This document shows positions 19,352 to 28,744 of a DNA stretch of 64,000 nt, piece after piece. Numbering within the stretch: the first letter of the stretch is position 1; each line of letters begins with the position of its first letter. Both the position numbers and the translations under genes were made by a program. The notes below the pieces were generated by a model. It was not told the origin of the DNA. It searched no databases and worked only from the letters and a program-made list of their open reading frames with translations. The stretch covers positions 62,001-126,000 of the forward strand of contig CACORJ010000001.1 in the NCBI GenBank assembly GCA_902629575.1, in the 5' to 3' direction. Source of the stretch: an uncultured Pelagibacteraceae bacterium (lineage in GTDB: Bacteria; Pseudomonadota; Alphaproteobacteria; Pelagibacterales; Pelagibacteraceae).

Positions 19352-19371
19352 ACGAAACGAAACGAAACGGA
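19352..19371 (+). repeat. ACGAA pentamer repeat in the pnp leader
   Basis: Three exact copies of ACGAA (19352-19366) and a fourth variant ACGGA (19367-19371) occur in tandem, ending seven bases before the pnp ATG at 19378. The run overlaps the position expected for the ribosome binding site, whose GGA core is in the last unit. Such purine-rich repeats are single-stranded and could affect translation or serve as an RNA-binding site; pnp is autoregulated at its leader in E. coli. Any function here is inference. Confidence 0.55.
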
Positions 19372-19377
19372 AATGAA

Positions 19378-21447
19378 ATGTTTAAAATATATAAGAAAGA
19401 AATTGAAGTAGCAGGAAAAAAAATTAGTTTAGAAACAGGTAAAGTAGCAAGACAGGCAGATGGAGCAATTATTGCAACATGCGGTGAAACAGTTGTTTTA
19501 GCAACTGTGGTTGGAGCAAAAAAAGTTAATCCAGATGTAGATTATTTTCCATTATCAGTAAATTATCAAGAAAAATACTATGCTGCAGGAAAAATTCCAG
19601 GGGGATATTTTAAAAGAGAGGCAAGACCAACTGAAAGTGAAACATTAATATCAAGACTTATTGATAGACCGATTAGACCTTTGTTTCCTGATGAATTTAA
19701 AAATGAAGTACAGTTATTACCGACAGTAATTTCTTATGATAAGGAAAATGAAGCAGATATTTTATCAATTACAGCTTCATCAGCAGCATTAGCTATATCA
19801 GGAATGCCATTTATGGGTCCTGTAGGAGCTTCTCGAGTTGGATATATAGACGGAAAATATATCTTAAATCCATCTAAAGTAGAATTAGAAAAATCCAAAT
19901 TAGATTTAGTTGTAGCAGGAACAAAAGATGCCGTCTTAATGGTTGAGTCTGAGGCAAGTGGTTTAACTGAAGAAGAGATGTTGAATGCCGTTAAGTTTGG
20001 CCATGAAGGATTTGTCCCAGTCATTGAAATGATAGAGGAGCTTGCAAAAGAATGTAAAAAGCCTGACTGGACTGTTGAAAAAAAAGATTTATCTGAAGTT
20101 AAGAAAAAACTTGAAGAAACATTTACAGATGATCTTAAAAAAGCATTTGCCACAAGAGATAAACAAGATAGATCAAATCAAATATCTGAAATCACTGATA
20201 AAGCCAAAAAACTTTATGATGAAAATGAAAATTACACTGATCTTGACGTTAATAGTCAGTTAAAAAATATTGAGAAATCTATTGTAAGAACAGATATCCT
20301 TAAAAATAAAAATAGAATTGATGGAAGAGGATTGTCGGATGTAAGAGCTATTTCATGTGAGGTTGGTGTCTTGCCAAGAACACATGGATCTGCCTTATTT
20401 ACAAGAGGAGAAACGCAAGCAATTGTTACAGCTACCTTGGGTACATCTGATGATGAACAAAGAATTGAGAGTTTAGATGGACTCCAAAGGGAACGGTTTA
20501 TGCTTCATTATAATTTTCCACCATTTTCAGTTGGAGAAACTGGCAGAATAGGAACTGGTAGAAGAGAGATAGGTCATGGTAAATTAGCATGGAGAGCTAT
20601 TCACTCCTCATTACCTTCAAAAGAATCATTTCCGTATACTTTTAGAGTTGTTTCAGAAATTACTGAGTCTAACGGGTCATCTTCAATGGCTACAGTTTGT
20701 GGAACTTCACTCGCTTTAATGGATGCAGGAGTGCCAATTAAAGAGCCAGTTGCAGGTATTGCAATGGGATTGATTAAAGAAGGTGATGATTTTAGTGTTC
20801 TTTCAGATATTTTAGGTGATGAGGATCATTTAGGTGATATGGACTTTAAAGTTGCTGGAACTAAAGATGGCATCACTTCACTTCAAATGGATATCAAAAT
20901 TACCGGTATAACTTTTGAAATTATGGAACAAGCTTTAAGCCAAGCCAAAGATGGCAGGGTTCACATTTTGGGTGAAATGAATAAAGCGCTATCTGCATCA
21001 AGATCAGATGTTGGAAAGCATACTCCAAAGATGGAAAAAATTAATGTTGATAAAAAAGATATTGCTGCGGTAATTGGTAAAGGTGGTGCAACAATTAGAG
21101 AGATTGTTGAAAAATCAGGTGCAAAAGTTGATGTAAATGATGAGGGAGTTGTAACTGTTGCTGCTCCAGACGAAGAGTCTAGAAATATTGCTATGCAAAT
21201 GATCAAAGATATTACTGCAAAAGCAGAACTAAATAAAGTTTATCAAGGAAAAGTGATGAAAATTATGGAGTTTGGTGCTTTTGTAAATTTCTTAGGAAAA
21301 CAAGATGGATTAGTGCATATTTCAGAGCTAGCTGATAAAAGAGTTGCCAAGGTCTCTGATGTAGTTAAGGAGGGTGACGAAGTTAAGGTAAAGGTAATTG
21401 GATTTGATAGAGGTAAAGTGAAACTATCTATCAAACAAGCTGGTTAA
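19378..21447 (+). CDS. pnp: Polyribonucleotide nucleotidyltransferase (PNPase)
   Basis: About 689 aa from ATG 19378; an upstream in-frame TTG at 19348 would translate the ACGAA repeat and is rejected. Two RNase PH domains (about 5-230 and 315-540) flank the helical linker. They are followed by a KH domain ([20 protein letters not shown], near 562) and an S1 domain ([20 protein letters not shown], near 635). The phosphorolytic site residues lie in the second PH domain, including the D-x3-D pattern in [14 protein letters not shown]. It degrades RNA 3' to 5' and is a degradosome member where RNase E is present. It ends the nusA-pnp block. Confidence 0.97.
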   Translation: MFKIYKKEIEVAGKKISLETGKVARQADGAIIATCGETVVLATVVGAKKVNPDVDYFPLSVNYQEKYYAAGKIPGGYFKREARPTESETLISRLIDRPIRPLFPDEFKNEVQLLPTVISYDKENEADILSITASSAALAISGMPFMGPVGASRVGYIDGKYILNPSKVELEKSKLDLVVAGTKDAVLMVESEASGLTEEEMLNAVKFGHEGFVPVIEMIEELAKECKKPDWTVEKKDLSEVKKKLEETFTDDLKKAFATRDKQDRSNQISEITDKAKKLYDENENYTDLDVNSQLKNIEKSIVRTDILKNKNRIDGRGLSDVRAISCEVGVLPRTHGSALFTRGETQAIVTATLGTSDDEQRIESLDGLQRERFMLHYNFPPFSVGETGRIGTGRREIGHGKLAWRAIHSSLPSKESFPYTFRVVSEITESNGSSSMATVCGTSLALMDAGVPIKEPVAGIAMGLIKEGDDFSVLSDILGDEDHLGDMDFKVAGTKDGITSLQMDIKITGITFEIMEQALSQAKDGRVHILGEMNKALSASRSDVGKHTPKMEKINVDKKDIAAVIGKGGATIREIVEKSGAKVDVNDEGVVTVAAPDEESRNIAMQMIKDITAKAELNKVYQGKVMKIMEFGAFVNFLGKQDGLVHISELADKRVAKVSDVVKEGDEVKVKVIGFDRGKVKLSIKQAG

Positions 21448-21459
21448 TTTTTTACTTTT

Positions 21460-22215
21460 ATGTCAAAAAATTATCTTCAAAAATTTAAAAGAGTCAGAAG
21501 AAGATATATGATGCCTTTTTTATCAGTGATAAAAAACACTCTTAATACATTAAAACAGTATGCTTTACCTGATTACAAAAGACCACAATCTATATTTCAA
21601 ATGTATGAAAATGAGGAGATACAGAAATGTTATATTAATTTTAAAAAACATTTTAAAACATCACTATTCTTAGATACATGGAAATTAAGAGAACATGCTA
21701 TCAATAAAGCCATTGATAATGATAAAAACCTTGAAAAGACCTACATAGAATTTGGAGTTTTTAGTGGATCATCTATAAATTTTTTTTCTAAATTTCTTAA
21801 AGAAAAAGAAATTTATGGTTTCGATTCATTTGAAGGTTTAAAAGAGGATTGGGTCGGTACCTCAGTAACAAAAGGTACATTTGATTTAAAAAACAAAATT
21901 CCAAAACTAGAAAAAAATATTATTCCGGTAAAAGGATGGATAGACCAGACTTTACCTAGATTCTTAAATGAAAAAAATCCAAAAATAAATTTTATGCATA
22001 TTGATGTAGATACTTATGAAACCACAAAAATAGTTTTAGAGCTTACAAAAAAATTCCTTGAAAAAGGCGCGGTGATTGTATTTGATGAATTATATAATTT
22101 TCCAGGATGGGATGTAGGAGAATATAAAGCTCTTAAAGAAATTTTTAATGATGAAGATTACATATTTTTATCATTTGCAAAAAATGGTCAACAAGCTACA
22201 ATTCAAATAAATTGA
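21460..22215 (+). CDS. TylF/MycF-like class I SAM methyltransferase
   Basis: 251 aa. The SAM-binding glycine motif is YIEFGVFSGSSINFF near residue 92. The metal/substrate region MHIDVDTYETTKIVLEL near 170 and the FDELYNFPGWDVGEYKAL segment near 206 match the macrocin O-methyltransferase (TylF) group, which methylates sugar hydroxyls. In marine alphaproteobacteria such genes are generally linked to surface polysaccharide or unknown glycans; the substrate cannot be told from sequence. It lies 12 bp after pnp on the same strand and converges with fabI, one base between stop codons. Confidence 0.78.
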   Translation: MSKNYLQKFKRVRRRYMMPFLSVIKNTLNTLKQYALPDYKRPQSIFQMYENEEIQKCYINFKKHFKTSLFLDTWKLREHAINKAIDNDKNLEKTYIEFGVFSGSSINFFSKFLKEKEIYGFDSFEGLKEDWVGTSVTKGTFDLKNKIPKLEKNIIPVKGWIDQTLPRFLNEKNPKINFMHIDVDTYETTKIVLELTKKFLEKGAVIVFDELYNFPGWDVGEYKALKEIFNDEDYIFLSFAKNGQQATIQIN

Positions 22216-22216
22216 T

Positions 22217-23002
22217 TTAACTTATATTTTTTGGGTCAGGCATCCCAACTTTGTTATATCCTGCGTCAACATAATGTATTTCACCAGTTACCCCATTTGC
22301 AAGCTCGCTTAATAAGTATAAAGCTGAATTACCTACATCATAAATATCAACATTTCTTTTTAAAAAAGAGTGATCTTCATTCCATTTATATAAAAATTTA
22401 GCATCACCAATTGCTGAAGCGGCAAGAGTTTTAATTGGACCAGCACTAATCGCATTTACTCTTATACCCTTTGTTCCAAGATCTCTAGCTAAATATTTAA
22501 CACTTGCTTCTAAAGCTGATTTACAAACGCCCATCACATTATAATTTGGAATTGCTTTAGTAGACTCATAAGTAAGGGTTAATAAGCTTCCACCTTTTTT
22601 CATTATTTTTGATGCTTCTTTTGAAACTTCAGTGAATGAAAAACATGATATCAACATACTTCTTAAAAAATTTTCCCTAGTTGTATTTAAATATTCTCCT
22701 GATAATTCTGATTTATCAGAGAAAGCTACAGCATGAACTATAAAATCAATTTCTCCCCATTTTGATTTAATACTTTCAAATAGTCTTACAACTTCATCTT
22801 TTTTTTCCACATCACAACTGAATGTAACTTTTGAATTTAATTTTTCAGCAAGCGGAATAACTCTTTTTTTTAAAGCATCTCCAAGATAAGTAAATGCGAG
22901 TTCAGCTCCAGCCTCAGCAAGTTTTTGTGAAATACCCCAGGCAATAGATCTTTCATTTGCTACACCCATGATCAATCCTTTTTTACCTTTCATTAAACCC
23001 AT
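22217..23002 (-). CDS. fabI: Enoyl-[acyl-carrier-protein] reductase (NADH)
   Basis: 261 aa, full-length FabI of the short-chain dehydrogenase fold. The N-terminal NAD-binding segment GLIMGVANERSIAWGISQKL is characteristic. The catalytic pattern Tyr-x6-Lys appears as YNVMGVCKSALEASVKYLARDLG (Tyr near 156, Lys near 163). It performs the last reduction in each round of fatty acid elongation. It is last in the fabA-fabB-fabI operon, two bases after fabB. This clustering of the three genes beside an Irr-like regulator is a known alphaproteobacterial arrangement. Confidence 0.96.
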   Translation of the reverse strand: MGLMKGKKGLIMGVANERSIAWGISQKLAEAGAELAFTYLGDALKKRVIPLAEKLNSKVTFSCDVEKKDEVVRLFESIKSKWGEIDFIVHAVAFSDKSELSGEYLNTTRENFLRSMLISCFSFTEVSKEASKIMKKGGSLLTLTYESTKAIPNYNVMGVCKSALEASVKYLARDLGTKGIRVNAISAGPIKTLAASAIGDAKFLYKWNEDHSFLKRNVDIYDVGNSALYLLSELANGVTGEIHYVDAGYNKVGMPDPKNIS

Positions 23003-23004
23003 GA

Positions 23005-24216
23005 TTATACCTTTTCAAAAATTAAAGCTGCATTAGTTCCACCGAAACCAAAACTATTAGACATAACACTATTTATACTTGCCTCTCTTTCGTTTTCAGT
23101 AATTATTGGAAAATTTTTAGCTTCTTCATCCATTTCGTTAATATTAGAGGATCCTACTATAAAATTATTTTTCATCATTATTAAACAATATATAGCTTCG
23201 TGAACTGAAGCAGCGCCTAAAGGATGTCCAGACAAAGATTTTGTTGAACTAATTTTTGGTATATTATCTCCAAATGTTTCTTTAATAGCTTTTAATTCTG
23301 TAATATCTCCTACAGGAGTAGAAGTTCCGTGTGTATTTATGTAATCAATTTTATTTTTAGAGGTTGTCATTGCCATTTTCATACATCTGACTGCGCCTTC
23401 ACCTGATGGAGCGACCATGTCATATCCATCTGATGTAGCACCATAACCCGTTAACTCTGCATATATTTTGGCGCCTCTTGCTTTGGCATGTTCATATTCC
23501 TCTAATACTAAAACTCCACCACCTCCTGCGATCACAAAACCATCTCTTGTTTTATCATAAGCTCTTGATGCTGTTTGAGGTTTATCATTATATTTTGAGG
23601 ATAACGCAGTCATGGCATCAAACATTGCAGTCATAGCCCAATGTATTTCCTCACTACCACCAGCAAAAACAATATCCTGTTTACCTATTTGAATTAATTC
23701 CATTGAATTACCAATACAATGTCCACTAGTTGCGCAAGCTGAACTCATTGTGTAATTAATCCCTTTTATTTTGAAAGGAACAGCTAAAGTTGCTGAAGCT
23801 GTACTAGCCATAGTTCTTGGTACTACAAATGGCCCCATTAGTTTAGGAGTTTTAGCTCTTGTCTTGTCTGCTGCTAGAATTACATTTTCAATTGAAGGTC
23901 CTCCTGAACCCATAACTATTCCAGTTTTAAAATTGCTAACATCTTTTTCCTCTAAACCTGAGTCCTTGATAGCTTCTTTCATAGCAACATAATTATAAGC
24001 AGATCCTGAACCCATAAATCTTATTGTTTTTCTATCTATATGTTCTTCAAGTTTTATATTTGGTTTTCCATGGACATGGCTCTTAAGGTTGTGTTCTTTA
24101 TATTCTTCAGCAAAAGAGATTCCTGACTTTGAATTTAATAAAGATTGATAAACTTCTTCCTGATTATTACCTAAGCAAGAGACAATTCCTAATCCTGTAA
24201 TTACAACTCTTTTCAT
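23005..24216 (-). CDS. fabB: 3-oxoacyl-[acyl-carrier-protein] synthase I
   Basis: 403 aa. The catalytic triad of KAS I is visible: Cys in [14 protein letters not shown] near residue 163, His in [10 protein letters not shown] near 295 and His in [15 protein letters not shown] near 330. The C-terminal [10 protein letters not shown] loop completes the active site. KAS I elongates cis-unsaturated acyl-ACP produced by FabA. Paired with fabA it makes this the anaerobic-type unsaturated fatty acid pathway. Its start codon lies two bases after the fabA stop. Confidence 0.96.
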   Translation of the reverse strand: MKRVVITGLGIVSCLGNNQEEVYQSLLNSKSGISFAEEYKEHNLKSHVHGKPNIKLEEHIDRKTIRFMGSGSAYNYVAMKEAIKDSGLEEKDVSNFKTGIVMGSGGPSIENVILAADKTRAKTPKLMGPFVVPRTMASTASATLAVPFKIKGINYTMSSACATSGHCIGNSMELIQIGKQDIVFAGGSEEIHWAMTAMFDAMTALSSKYNDKPQTASRAYDKTRDGFVIAGGGGVLVLEEYEHAKARGAKIYAELTGYGATSDGYDMVAPSGEGAVRCMKMAMTTSKNKIDYINTHGTSTPVGDITELKAIKETFGDNIPKISSTKSLSGHPLGAASVHEAIYCLIMMKNNFIVGSSNINEMDEEAKNFPIITENEREASINSVMSNSFGFGGTNAALIFEKV

Positions 24217-24218
24217 TA

Positions 24219-24719
24219 TTATTTAAACAATCCTACTTTTAAGCTATCAGCTGAATAAATTTTTTTTTCATCCGCAAAGACTACACCATTCGCCAAACCT
24301 ACAGTAGTTCCTCCAGGGGCCATAATTTTCTTCATATCAATTTCATACTTTACTTGTTTAACATTTTGCAGAACTTCACCTGTAAATTTTACTGTCCCTA
24401 CTCCTAAAGCCCTTCCTTTACCCGGATTTCCAATCCAACCCAAGTAAAAACCAACTAACTGCCACATCGCATCAAGCCCTAAACATCCCGGCATAACTGG
24501 GTCATCTTTAAAATGACAATTAAAAAACCATAGATTTTTTTTAATGTCTAGCTCAGCTTTTAAAGATCCTTTTTTAAATGCACCCTTATTATCATTAATT
24601 TCAGTTATTCTGTCAAACATGAGCATTGGAGGAAGTGGTAATTTTGCATTTCCAGGTCCAAAAAGTTCACCATTGCCACAATTAATGAGCTCGTCGTAGG
24701 TGTATGAGTTTTTTTTCAT
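24219..24719 (-). CDS. fabA: 3-hydroxydecanoyl-ACP dehydratase/isomerase
   Basis: 166 aa, typical of FabA. The active-site His is in [24 protein letters not shown], followed by [19 protein letters not shown], both diagnostic. It dehydrates 3-hydroxydecanoyl-ACP and isomerises the trans-2 to a cis-3 double bond, the committed step to unsaturated membrane lipids. First gene of the fabA-fabB-fabI operon. The 94-bp spacer to the divergent irr-like gene holds a long inverted repeat (24766-24801) that could control either direction. Confidence 0.96.
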   Translation of the reverse strand: MKKNSYTYDELINCGNGELFGPGNAKLPLPPMLMFDRITEINDNKGAFKKGSLKAELDIKKNLWFFNCHFKDDPVMPGCLGLDAMWQLVGFYLGWIGNPGKGRALGVGTVKFTGEVLQNVKQVKYEIDMKKIMAPGGTTVGLANGVVFADEKKIYSADSLKVGLFK

Positions 24720-24765
24720 ATAATTGAATACTCTTATTACTTGATTTTATAAGCTAATAATATAC

Positions 24766-24801
24766 TTTTTAAAGTTGTTTGAACAATTGTTACTTTAAAA
24801 A
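24766..24801. promoter_or_regulatory. Inverted repeat in the fabA/irr divergent promoter
   Basis: Ten-base arms TTTTTAAAGT (24766-24775) and ACTTTAAAAA (24792-24801) are perfect inverted complements around a 16-base centre that itself contains the palindrome AACAATTGTT (24782-24791). The structure ends 12 bp before the GTG start of the Irr-like gene. Such symmetry in a divergent promoter suggests a binding site for a dimeric regulator, possibly Irr itself, but the arms do not match the usual Irr box closely. AT-rich arms raise the chance of coincidence. Confidence 0.45.
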
Positions 24802-24813
24802 AATATTATTGTC

Positions 24814-25212
24814 GTGAAATATACTGAAAAATTGAGAAATTCTGGACTTAGACCAACTAAACAAAGAGTACAAATATGCAATGCTTTGTTTGACGAAAAG
24901 AAAACTTTTCATTTTACTGTAAAAGATTTAGCAAAAAAAATTCAAAATAAAATAAATAGCCATATTTCTTTAGCGACAGTCTATAATACCGTTCATGCTT
25001 TTGAAAAAAAAGGGTATTTAAAACAAATACCAATCAACTCTAATAAAATATATTTTGATACGAATGTTTCTGAACATCATCATTTTTATGATCTTGATAA
25101 AAATAAATTAATTGATCTGAATAAATGTGATGTTGGACCAATTAATATTAAGAAAAAAATTAATGGTAAAAAAATAAAATCGGTCGAGGTTCTAGTTAAA
25201 CTAGAGAATTGA
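24814..25212 (+). CDS. irr: Irr-like Fur-family regulator
   Basis: 132 aa, with a GTG start at 24814 (no closer ATG fits the conserved N-terminus). Winged-helix residues LRPTKQRVQICNALF and SHISLATVYNTVHAFEKKGYL define a Fur-family protein. The C-terminal half has NVSEHHHFYDLDKNKLIDL; the His triplet corresponds to the H-x-H heme/metal site of Irr rather than to the Fur zinc site. Rhizobial Irr represses or activates iron-dependent genes according to heme supply. The gene is divergent from fabA-fabB-fabI, an arrangement known from rhizobia, and upstream of katG. The heme regulatory Cys-Pro motif of Bradyrhizobium Irr is absent, as in most other Irr proteins. Confidence 0.83.
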   Translation: MKYTEKLRNSGLRPTKQRVQICNALFDEKKTFHFTVKDLAKKIQNKINSHISLATVYNTVHAFEKKGYLKQIPINSNKIYFDTNVSEHHHFYDLDKNKLIDLNKCDVGPINIKKKINGKKIKSVEVLVKLEN

Positions 25213-25234
25213 TTTTTGAGAAAGTTTTTACTAA

Positions 25235-25261
25235 TTGACAGCTTTTTAGAATCATTATAAA
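25235..25261 (+). promoter_or_regulatory. katG promoter with Irr-box (ICE)-like dyad
   Basis: A consensus -35 TTGACA (25235-25240) is followed after 15 bp by TATAAA (25256-25261). The sequence TTTAGAATCATTATAAA at 25245-25261 fits the Irr box / ICE pattern TTTAGAA-N3-TTCTAAA with the left half exact and the right half matching five of seven positions. It covers the spacer and -10 element, a position where a bound regulator would block RNA polymerase. The Irr-like gene ends only 32 bp upstream of the dyad. The consensus is from rhizobial work; transfer to this organism is inference. Confidence 0.55.
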
Positions 25262-25285
25262 CTACCTTTATTAAGGAGATAGATA

Positions 25286-27523
25286 ATGAGCATTGAAAGT
25301 TTTAAAAAAAAATCTTTCAAATCAGAACAAATTAGTAAATGTCCGTTCACTGGTGCAGGTACACCTGCGAAATATTCTGCGGGAAGAGGTCAAACAGTCA
25401 GAGATTTCTGGCCTAATAGTTTAAATCTAAAAATTCTTAGTCAGCACTCTAATTTATCTAATCCCATGGATAAGAAATTTGATTATGCTAAAGAATTTAA
25501 AAAATTAAATTACAAAGCCCTCAAAAAAGATTTGAAAAAATTAATGACAGACTCACAAGAATGGTGGCCTGCAGATTATGGTCATTATGGTCCATTATTT
25601 ATTCGATTAGCTTGGCATGCTGCAGGAACTTATAGAACTGGCGACGGAAGAGGTGGCGCAGGGACCGGTAATCAAAGATTTGCTCCGTTAAACTCTTGGC
25701 CAGATAACGTGAATTTAGATAAAGCAAGATTGCTTTTATGGCCAATCAAAAAAAAGTATGGAAGAAAAATTTCATGGGCTGATCTATTTATATTAGTTGG
25801 AAACGTAGCTTTAGACTCTATGGGTTTTAAAACTTTCGGTTTTGGAGCAGGTAGAACTGATATTTGGGAACCAGAGGATGACATTTATTGGGGCTCAGAA
25901 AAAGAAATGTTAGGAGTAGAAAGATATAGTGGAAAAAGAGATCTAGAGCAGCCACTAGGTGCCTCACATATGGGTTTAATTTACGTTAATCCACAAGGAC
26001 CAGATGCAAATCCAGATCCATTACTAGCAGCACACGATATTAGGGAGACATTTGGAAGAATGGCAATGAATGATTATGAGACAGCAGCTTTAGTAGCCGG
26101 AGGACATACATTTGGAAAATCTCATGGAGCAGCATCAGAGTCTCACAAAGGCCCAGATCCAGAAGCTTCGAGACTTCAAGATCAATCTACTGGATGGAAT
26201 AGTGGATATAAATCTGGAAAAGGTGTCGATACAATAAGTAGCGGTATCGAAGGTGCTTGGACTCAAAATCCTATTAAGTGGGATATGGGTTATTTAGATT
26301 GTTTATACGGTCATGATTGGGAGCTAACAAAAAGTCCAGCTGGAGCTCATCAATGGACTCCAAAAAAAAATGGTCAAAAAATTAAAATGGTCCCTGATGC
26401 ACACCAAAAAGGTGTCCTTCATCCACCAATGATGCAAACAACAGATATATCAATGAAAGTTGACCCAAGTTATGGACCAATTACAAAGCATTTTCATCAA
26501 AATCCTAAAGAGTTCCATGATGCATTTGCTAGAGCTTGGTTTAAATTAACTCACAGAGATATGGGTCCAAGAGCTTGCTACTTGGGTAGTGAAGTTCCAA
26601 AAGAACAATTAATTTGGCAAGATCCAATTGATAAACCAAAGTATAAACTTAAGTCCAAAGATATAAAAGATTTGAAAAATAAAATTTCTAAATCAAAAAT
26701 ATCAATTTCAGAGTTAGTTACAACTGCATGGGCATCAGCTTCAACTTTTAGGGGTTCAGATAAAAGAGGTGGTGCTAATGGTGCAAGAATAATGCTAGAA
26801 CCGCAAAAGAGTTGGGCTGTAAATAATCCTAAAAAACTTTCCATTGTGATAAAAGCTTTAAAAAAAATTAAAGATCAATTTGATAATAAGAAGAAAAATG
26901 TCTCAATGGCAGACTTAATTGTCTTGGCCGGGGGTGTTGGAGTTGAGATGGCTGCTAAAAAAGCAGGTCACAAGGTTAATGTCCCATTCTCAGCAGGTAG
27001 AGGAGATGCAAGACAAGATCAGACTGATATTCATTCTTTTGGTCTTCTTGAACCTCAGGCAGACGGTTTTAGAAACTATCTGAATGAAGGAGCTTCAAAT
27101 GTTTCAGCAGAGGAAAAATTGGTTGATAAAGCACAACTAATGGGTCTAACTGGACCAGAAATGACAGTGCTTATAGGTGGCATGAGGGTCTTAAATACTA
27201 ACTTTGATGGGTCAAAATATGGAGTATTTACAAATAAACCTGGTTATCTTACTAACGATTATTTTGTAAATCTATTAGATATGAATACTACATGGAAAGA
27301 AGATGATAAGTCTGAACAAACATTTTTAGGAAAAGATAGAAAAACTCAAAAAACAAAATGGAAAGCAACAAGAGTTGATTTGATTTTTGGTTCAAATTCT
27401 CAACTAAGAGCTCTTGCAGAAGTTTATGCTTGTGAAGACTCAAGTGATAAATTTGTTAATGATTTTATTGCTGCATGGGTGAAGGTAATGAACTCAGACA
27501 GATTTGATCTTAAATTAAATTGA
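25286..27523 (+). CDS. katG: Catalase-peroxidase
   Basis: 745 aa bifunctional heme enzyme that removes hydrogen peroxide. The N-terminal catalytic domain has the distal [18 protein letters not shown] motif (Arg-Trp-His near residues 110-114) and proximal heme ligand His in [12 protein letters not shown] near 276. All three residues of the KatG-specific Met-Tyr-Trp adduct are present: Trp in LAWH, Tyr in [11 protein letters not shown] and Met in RMAMNDYET. The second, heme-less domain (about 440-745) is intact. A strong AAGGAG ribosome binding site precedes ATG 25286. The gene stands alone behind its own promoter. No signal peptide is apparent. Confidence 0.97.
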   Translation: MSIESFKKKSFKSEQISKCPFTGAGTPAKYSAGRGQTVRDFWPNSLNLKILSQHSNLSNPMDKKFDYAKEFKKLNYKALKKDLKKLMTDSQEWWPADYGHYGPLFIRLAWHAAGTYRTGDGRGGAGTGNQRFAPLNSWPDNVNLDKARLLLWPIKKKYGRKISWADLFILVGNVALDSMGFKTFGFGAGRTDIWEPEDDIYWGSEKEMLGVERYSGKRDLEQPLGASHMGLIYVNPQGPDANPDPLLAAHDIRETFGRMAMNDYETAALVAGGHTFGKSHGAASESHKGPDPEASRLQDQSTGWNSGYKSGKGVDTISSGIEGAWTQNPIKWDMGYLDCLYGHDWELTKSPAGAHQWTPKKNGQKIKMVPDAHQKGVLHPPMMQTTDISMKVDPSYGPITKHFHQNPKEFHDAFARAWFKLTHRDMGPRACYLGSEVPKEQLIWQDPIDKPKYKLKSKDIKDLKNKISKSKISISELVTTAWASASTFRGSDKRGGANGARIMLEPQKSWAVNNPKKLSIVIKALKKIKDQFDNKKKNVSMADLIVLAGGVGVEMAAKKAGHKVNVPFSAGRGDARQDQTDIHSFGLLEPQADGFRNYLNEGASNVSAEEKLVDKAQLMGLTGPEMTVLIGGMRVLNTNFDGSKYGVFTNKPGYLTNDYFVNLLDMNTTWKEDDKSEQTFLGKDRKTQKTKWKATRVDLIFGSNSQLRALAEVYACEDSSDKFVNDFIAAWVKVMNSDRFDLKLN

Positions 27524-27545
27524 TTTTAAAAATTAGGCACTATAT

Positions 27546-28004
27546 TCATTTGATTTCACCCCAAAGATCATTTTTGTCAATCCACCCCTTGATATGATCT
27601 GTTTTTACTTTACACCACTTATCTTCGCACTTTTGAATTATTAACAATCGCCCTTTTTTGATTTTTGCAATTGGTTTTGAAAATATTGAGGATTTTTTAA
27701 ACATTATTTTATCTTTTGTAGTAATTACAGAATTAATTTTTTTTAACTGGGAAATATGTATCCATCCACTATTTTTTTTGTGATCAATTATTCTTCTAAA
27801 ATTTTCTTTTTGATCGATTTGTTTTAAAGGAAGATTTTTTTTTTGATAAGTATATTTAATCGGAAATTCAAAACTTGGCCCATATCTGACATTAACTTTA
27901 TTTTTTTTCAAAGATAAGTATTTTTCACTACCATATGATATATGAATTTGTGAAACTGTCATAAAGATTATTAAAAATAAAAAATTAATTTTTAACAAAT
28001 ACAT
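27546..28004 (-). CDS. Secreted bacterial SH3-domain protein
   Basis: 152 aa. An N-terminal hydrophobic stretch (about residues 3-20) with a small-residue end near S-Y-G suggests a signal peptide. The mature part contains two SH3_3-like units: LKKNKVNVRYGPSFEFPIKY near 32, matching the N-V-R-x-G-P pattern, and a second around IKKGRLLIIQKCEDKWCKVKT ending in GWIDKNDLWG. Such modules bind peptidoglycan or partner proteins; the specific role is unknown. The gene start overlaps the end of the MoeB/ThiF gene by 13 bp, so it is part of the ubiE-to-27.5 kb operon. Confidence 0.8.
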   Translation of the reverse strand: MYLLKINFLFLIIFMTVSQIHISYGSEKYLSLKKNKVNVRYGPSFEFPIKYTYQKKNLPLKQIDQKENFRRIIDHKKNSGWIHISQLKKINSVITTKDKIMFKKSSIFSKPIAKIKKGRLLIIQKCEDKWCKVKTDHIKGWIDKNDLWGEIK

Positions 28005-28744
28005 TTTTTTCTTTTTCGTATTTCTGCTTTTCTAAATTTTAGATTAAGAAGATCTAATATAAGAATTTTATTATTTAAGTTTTTTCCTATACCTAAAATT
28101 TGTTTTAATATCTCATTAGCCTGTAAAGTACCAATAATACTTGCAATAGTTCCTAATACCCCTTCGTATTCACAATTTAAGATATCATCTGAAACTATAT
28201 TTTCTTGAAAAAAACACCTTAAACAAGGTGTCTTTTTAATTTTAAAATTATAAGTTAAAACATGACCATCAAATTTATTTATAGCACCAACAACAAGATA
28301 TTTTTTTAGTTTAAGAGAAAAGTCATTAATTAAAAATTTTGTTTTAAAGTTATCGCTACCATCAACAATAAAATCGTATTTTTGAATTAATTTATAGGCA
28401 TTTAGATTGTTTAATCTTAATTTATAAGTATTTAGTTTTGTGTTTCCATTTATCTTATTTAGCTTATTTTTAGCACATATAACCTTTAATTTTCCTAGGT
28501 CATTTTCATTGAAGAGGCTTTGTCTGTGTAAATTTGATAAACTAACTTTGTCATCATCTACTAAACCGATTAGACCAGCCCCTGCCCTTGTCAGGAATTC
28601 CGCAACAGAGCATCCAAGTCCACCAACCCCGATTATTAAAATTTTAGCCTGTTTAATTTTTTTTTGACCTATATTACTAAAATTTTTTAATATTATTTGT
28701 CTTGAGTATCTCTCGATTTCTTTTTTACTAAGTCTTATGTTCAT
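27992..28744 (-). CDS. HesA/MoeB/ThiF-family adenylyltransferase
   Basis: 250 aa E1-like enzyme. The ATP-binding GVGGLGCSVAEFLTRAGAG (near residue 38) and DDDKVSLSNLHRQSLF with its key Arg (near 62) are the family signatures. They indicate activation of a sulfur-carrier protein C-terminus (MoaD or ThiS) by adenylation. The first zinc CxxC is present (PCLRC near 178), but the second pair at the extreme C-terminus is compressed to C-I-C followed by the stop, unlike the CxxC of MoeB. Substrate (molybdopterin or thiamine path) cannot be decided here; no moaD or thiS gene is in the window. It overlaps dut with an ATGA junction. Confidence 0.87.
   Translation of the reverse strand: MNIRLSKKEIERYSRQIILKNFSNIGQKKIKQAKILIIGVGGLGCSVAEFLTRAGAGLIGLVDDDKVSLSNLHRQSLFNENDLGKLKVICAKNKLNKINGNTKLNTYKLRLNNLNAYKLIQKYDFIVDGSDNFKTKFLINDFSLKLKKYLVVGAINKFDGHVLTYNFKIKKTPCLRCFFQENIVSDDILNCEYEGVLGTIASIIGTLQANEILKQILGIGKNLNNKILILDLLNLKFRKAEIRKRKKCIC

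Noticed and set aside
15054-21434. Numerous open frames antisense to nusA, infB and pnp
   Set aside because: Each is contained in a gene with full-length family motifs and has the Ser/Phe-rich composition expected of the reverse strand of Lys/Glu-rich proteins.
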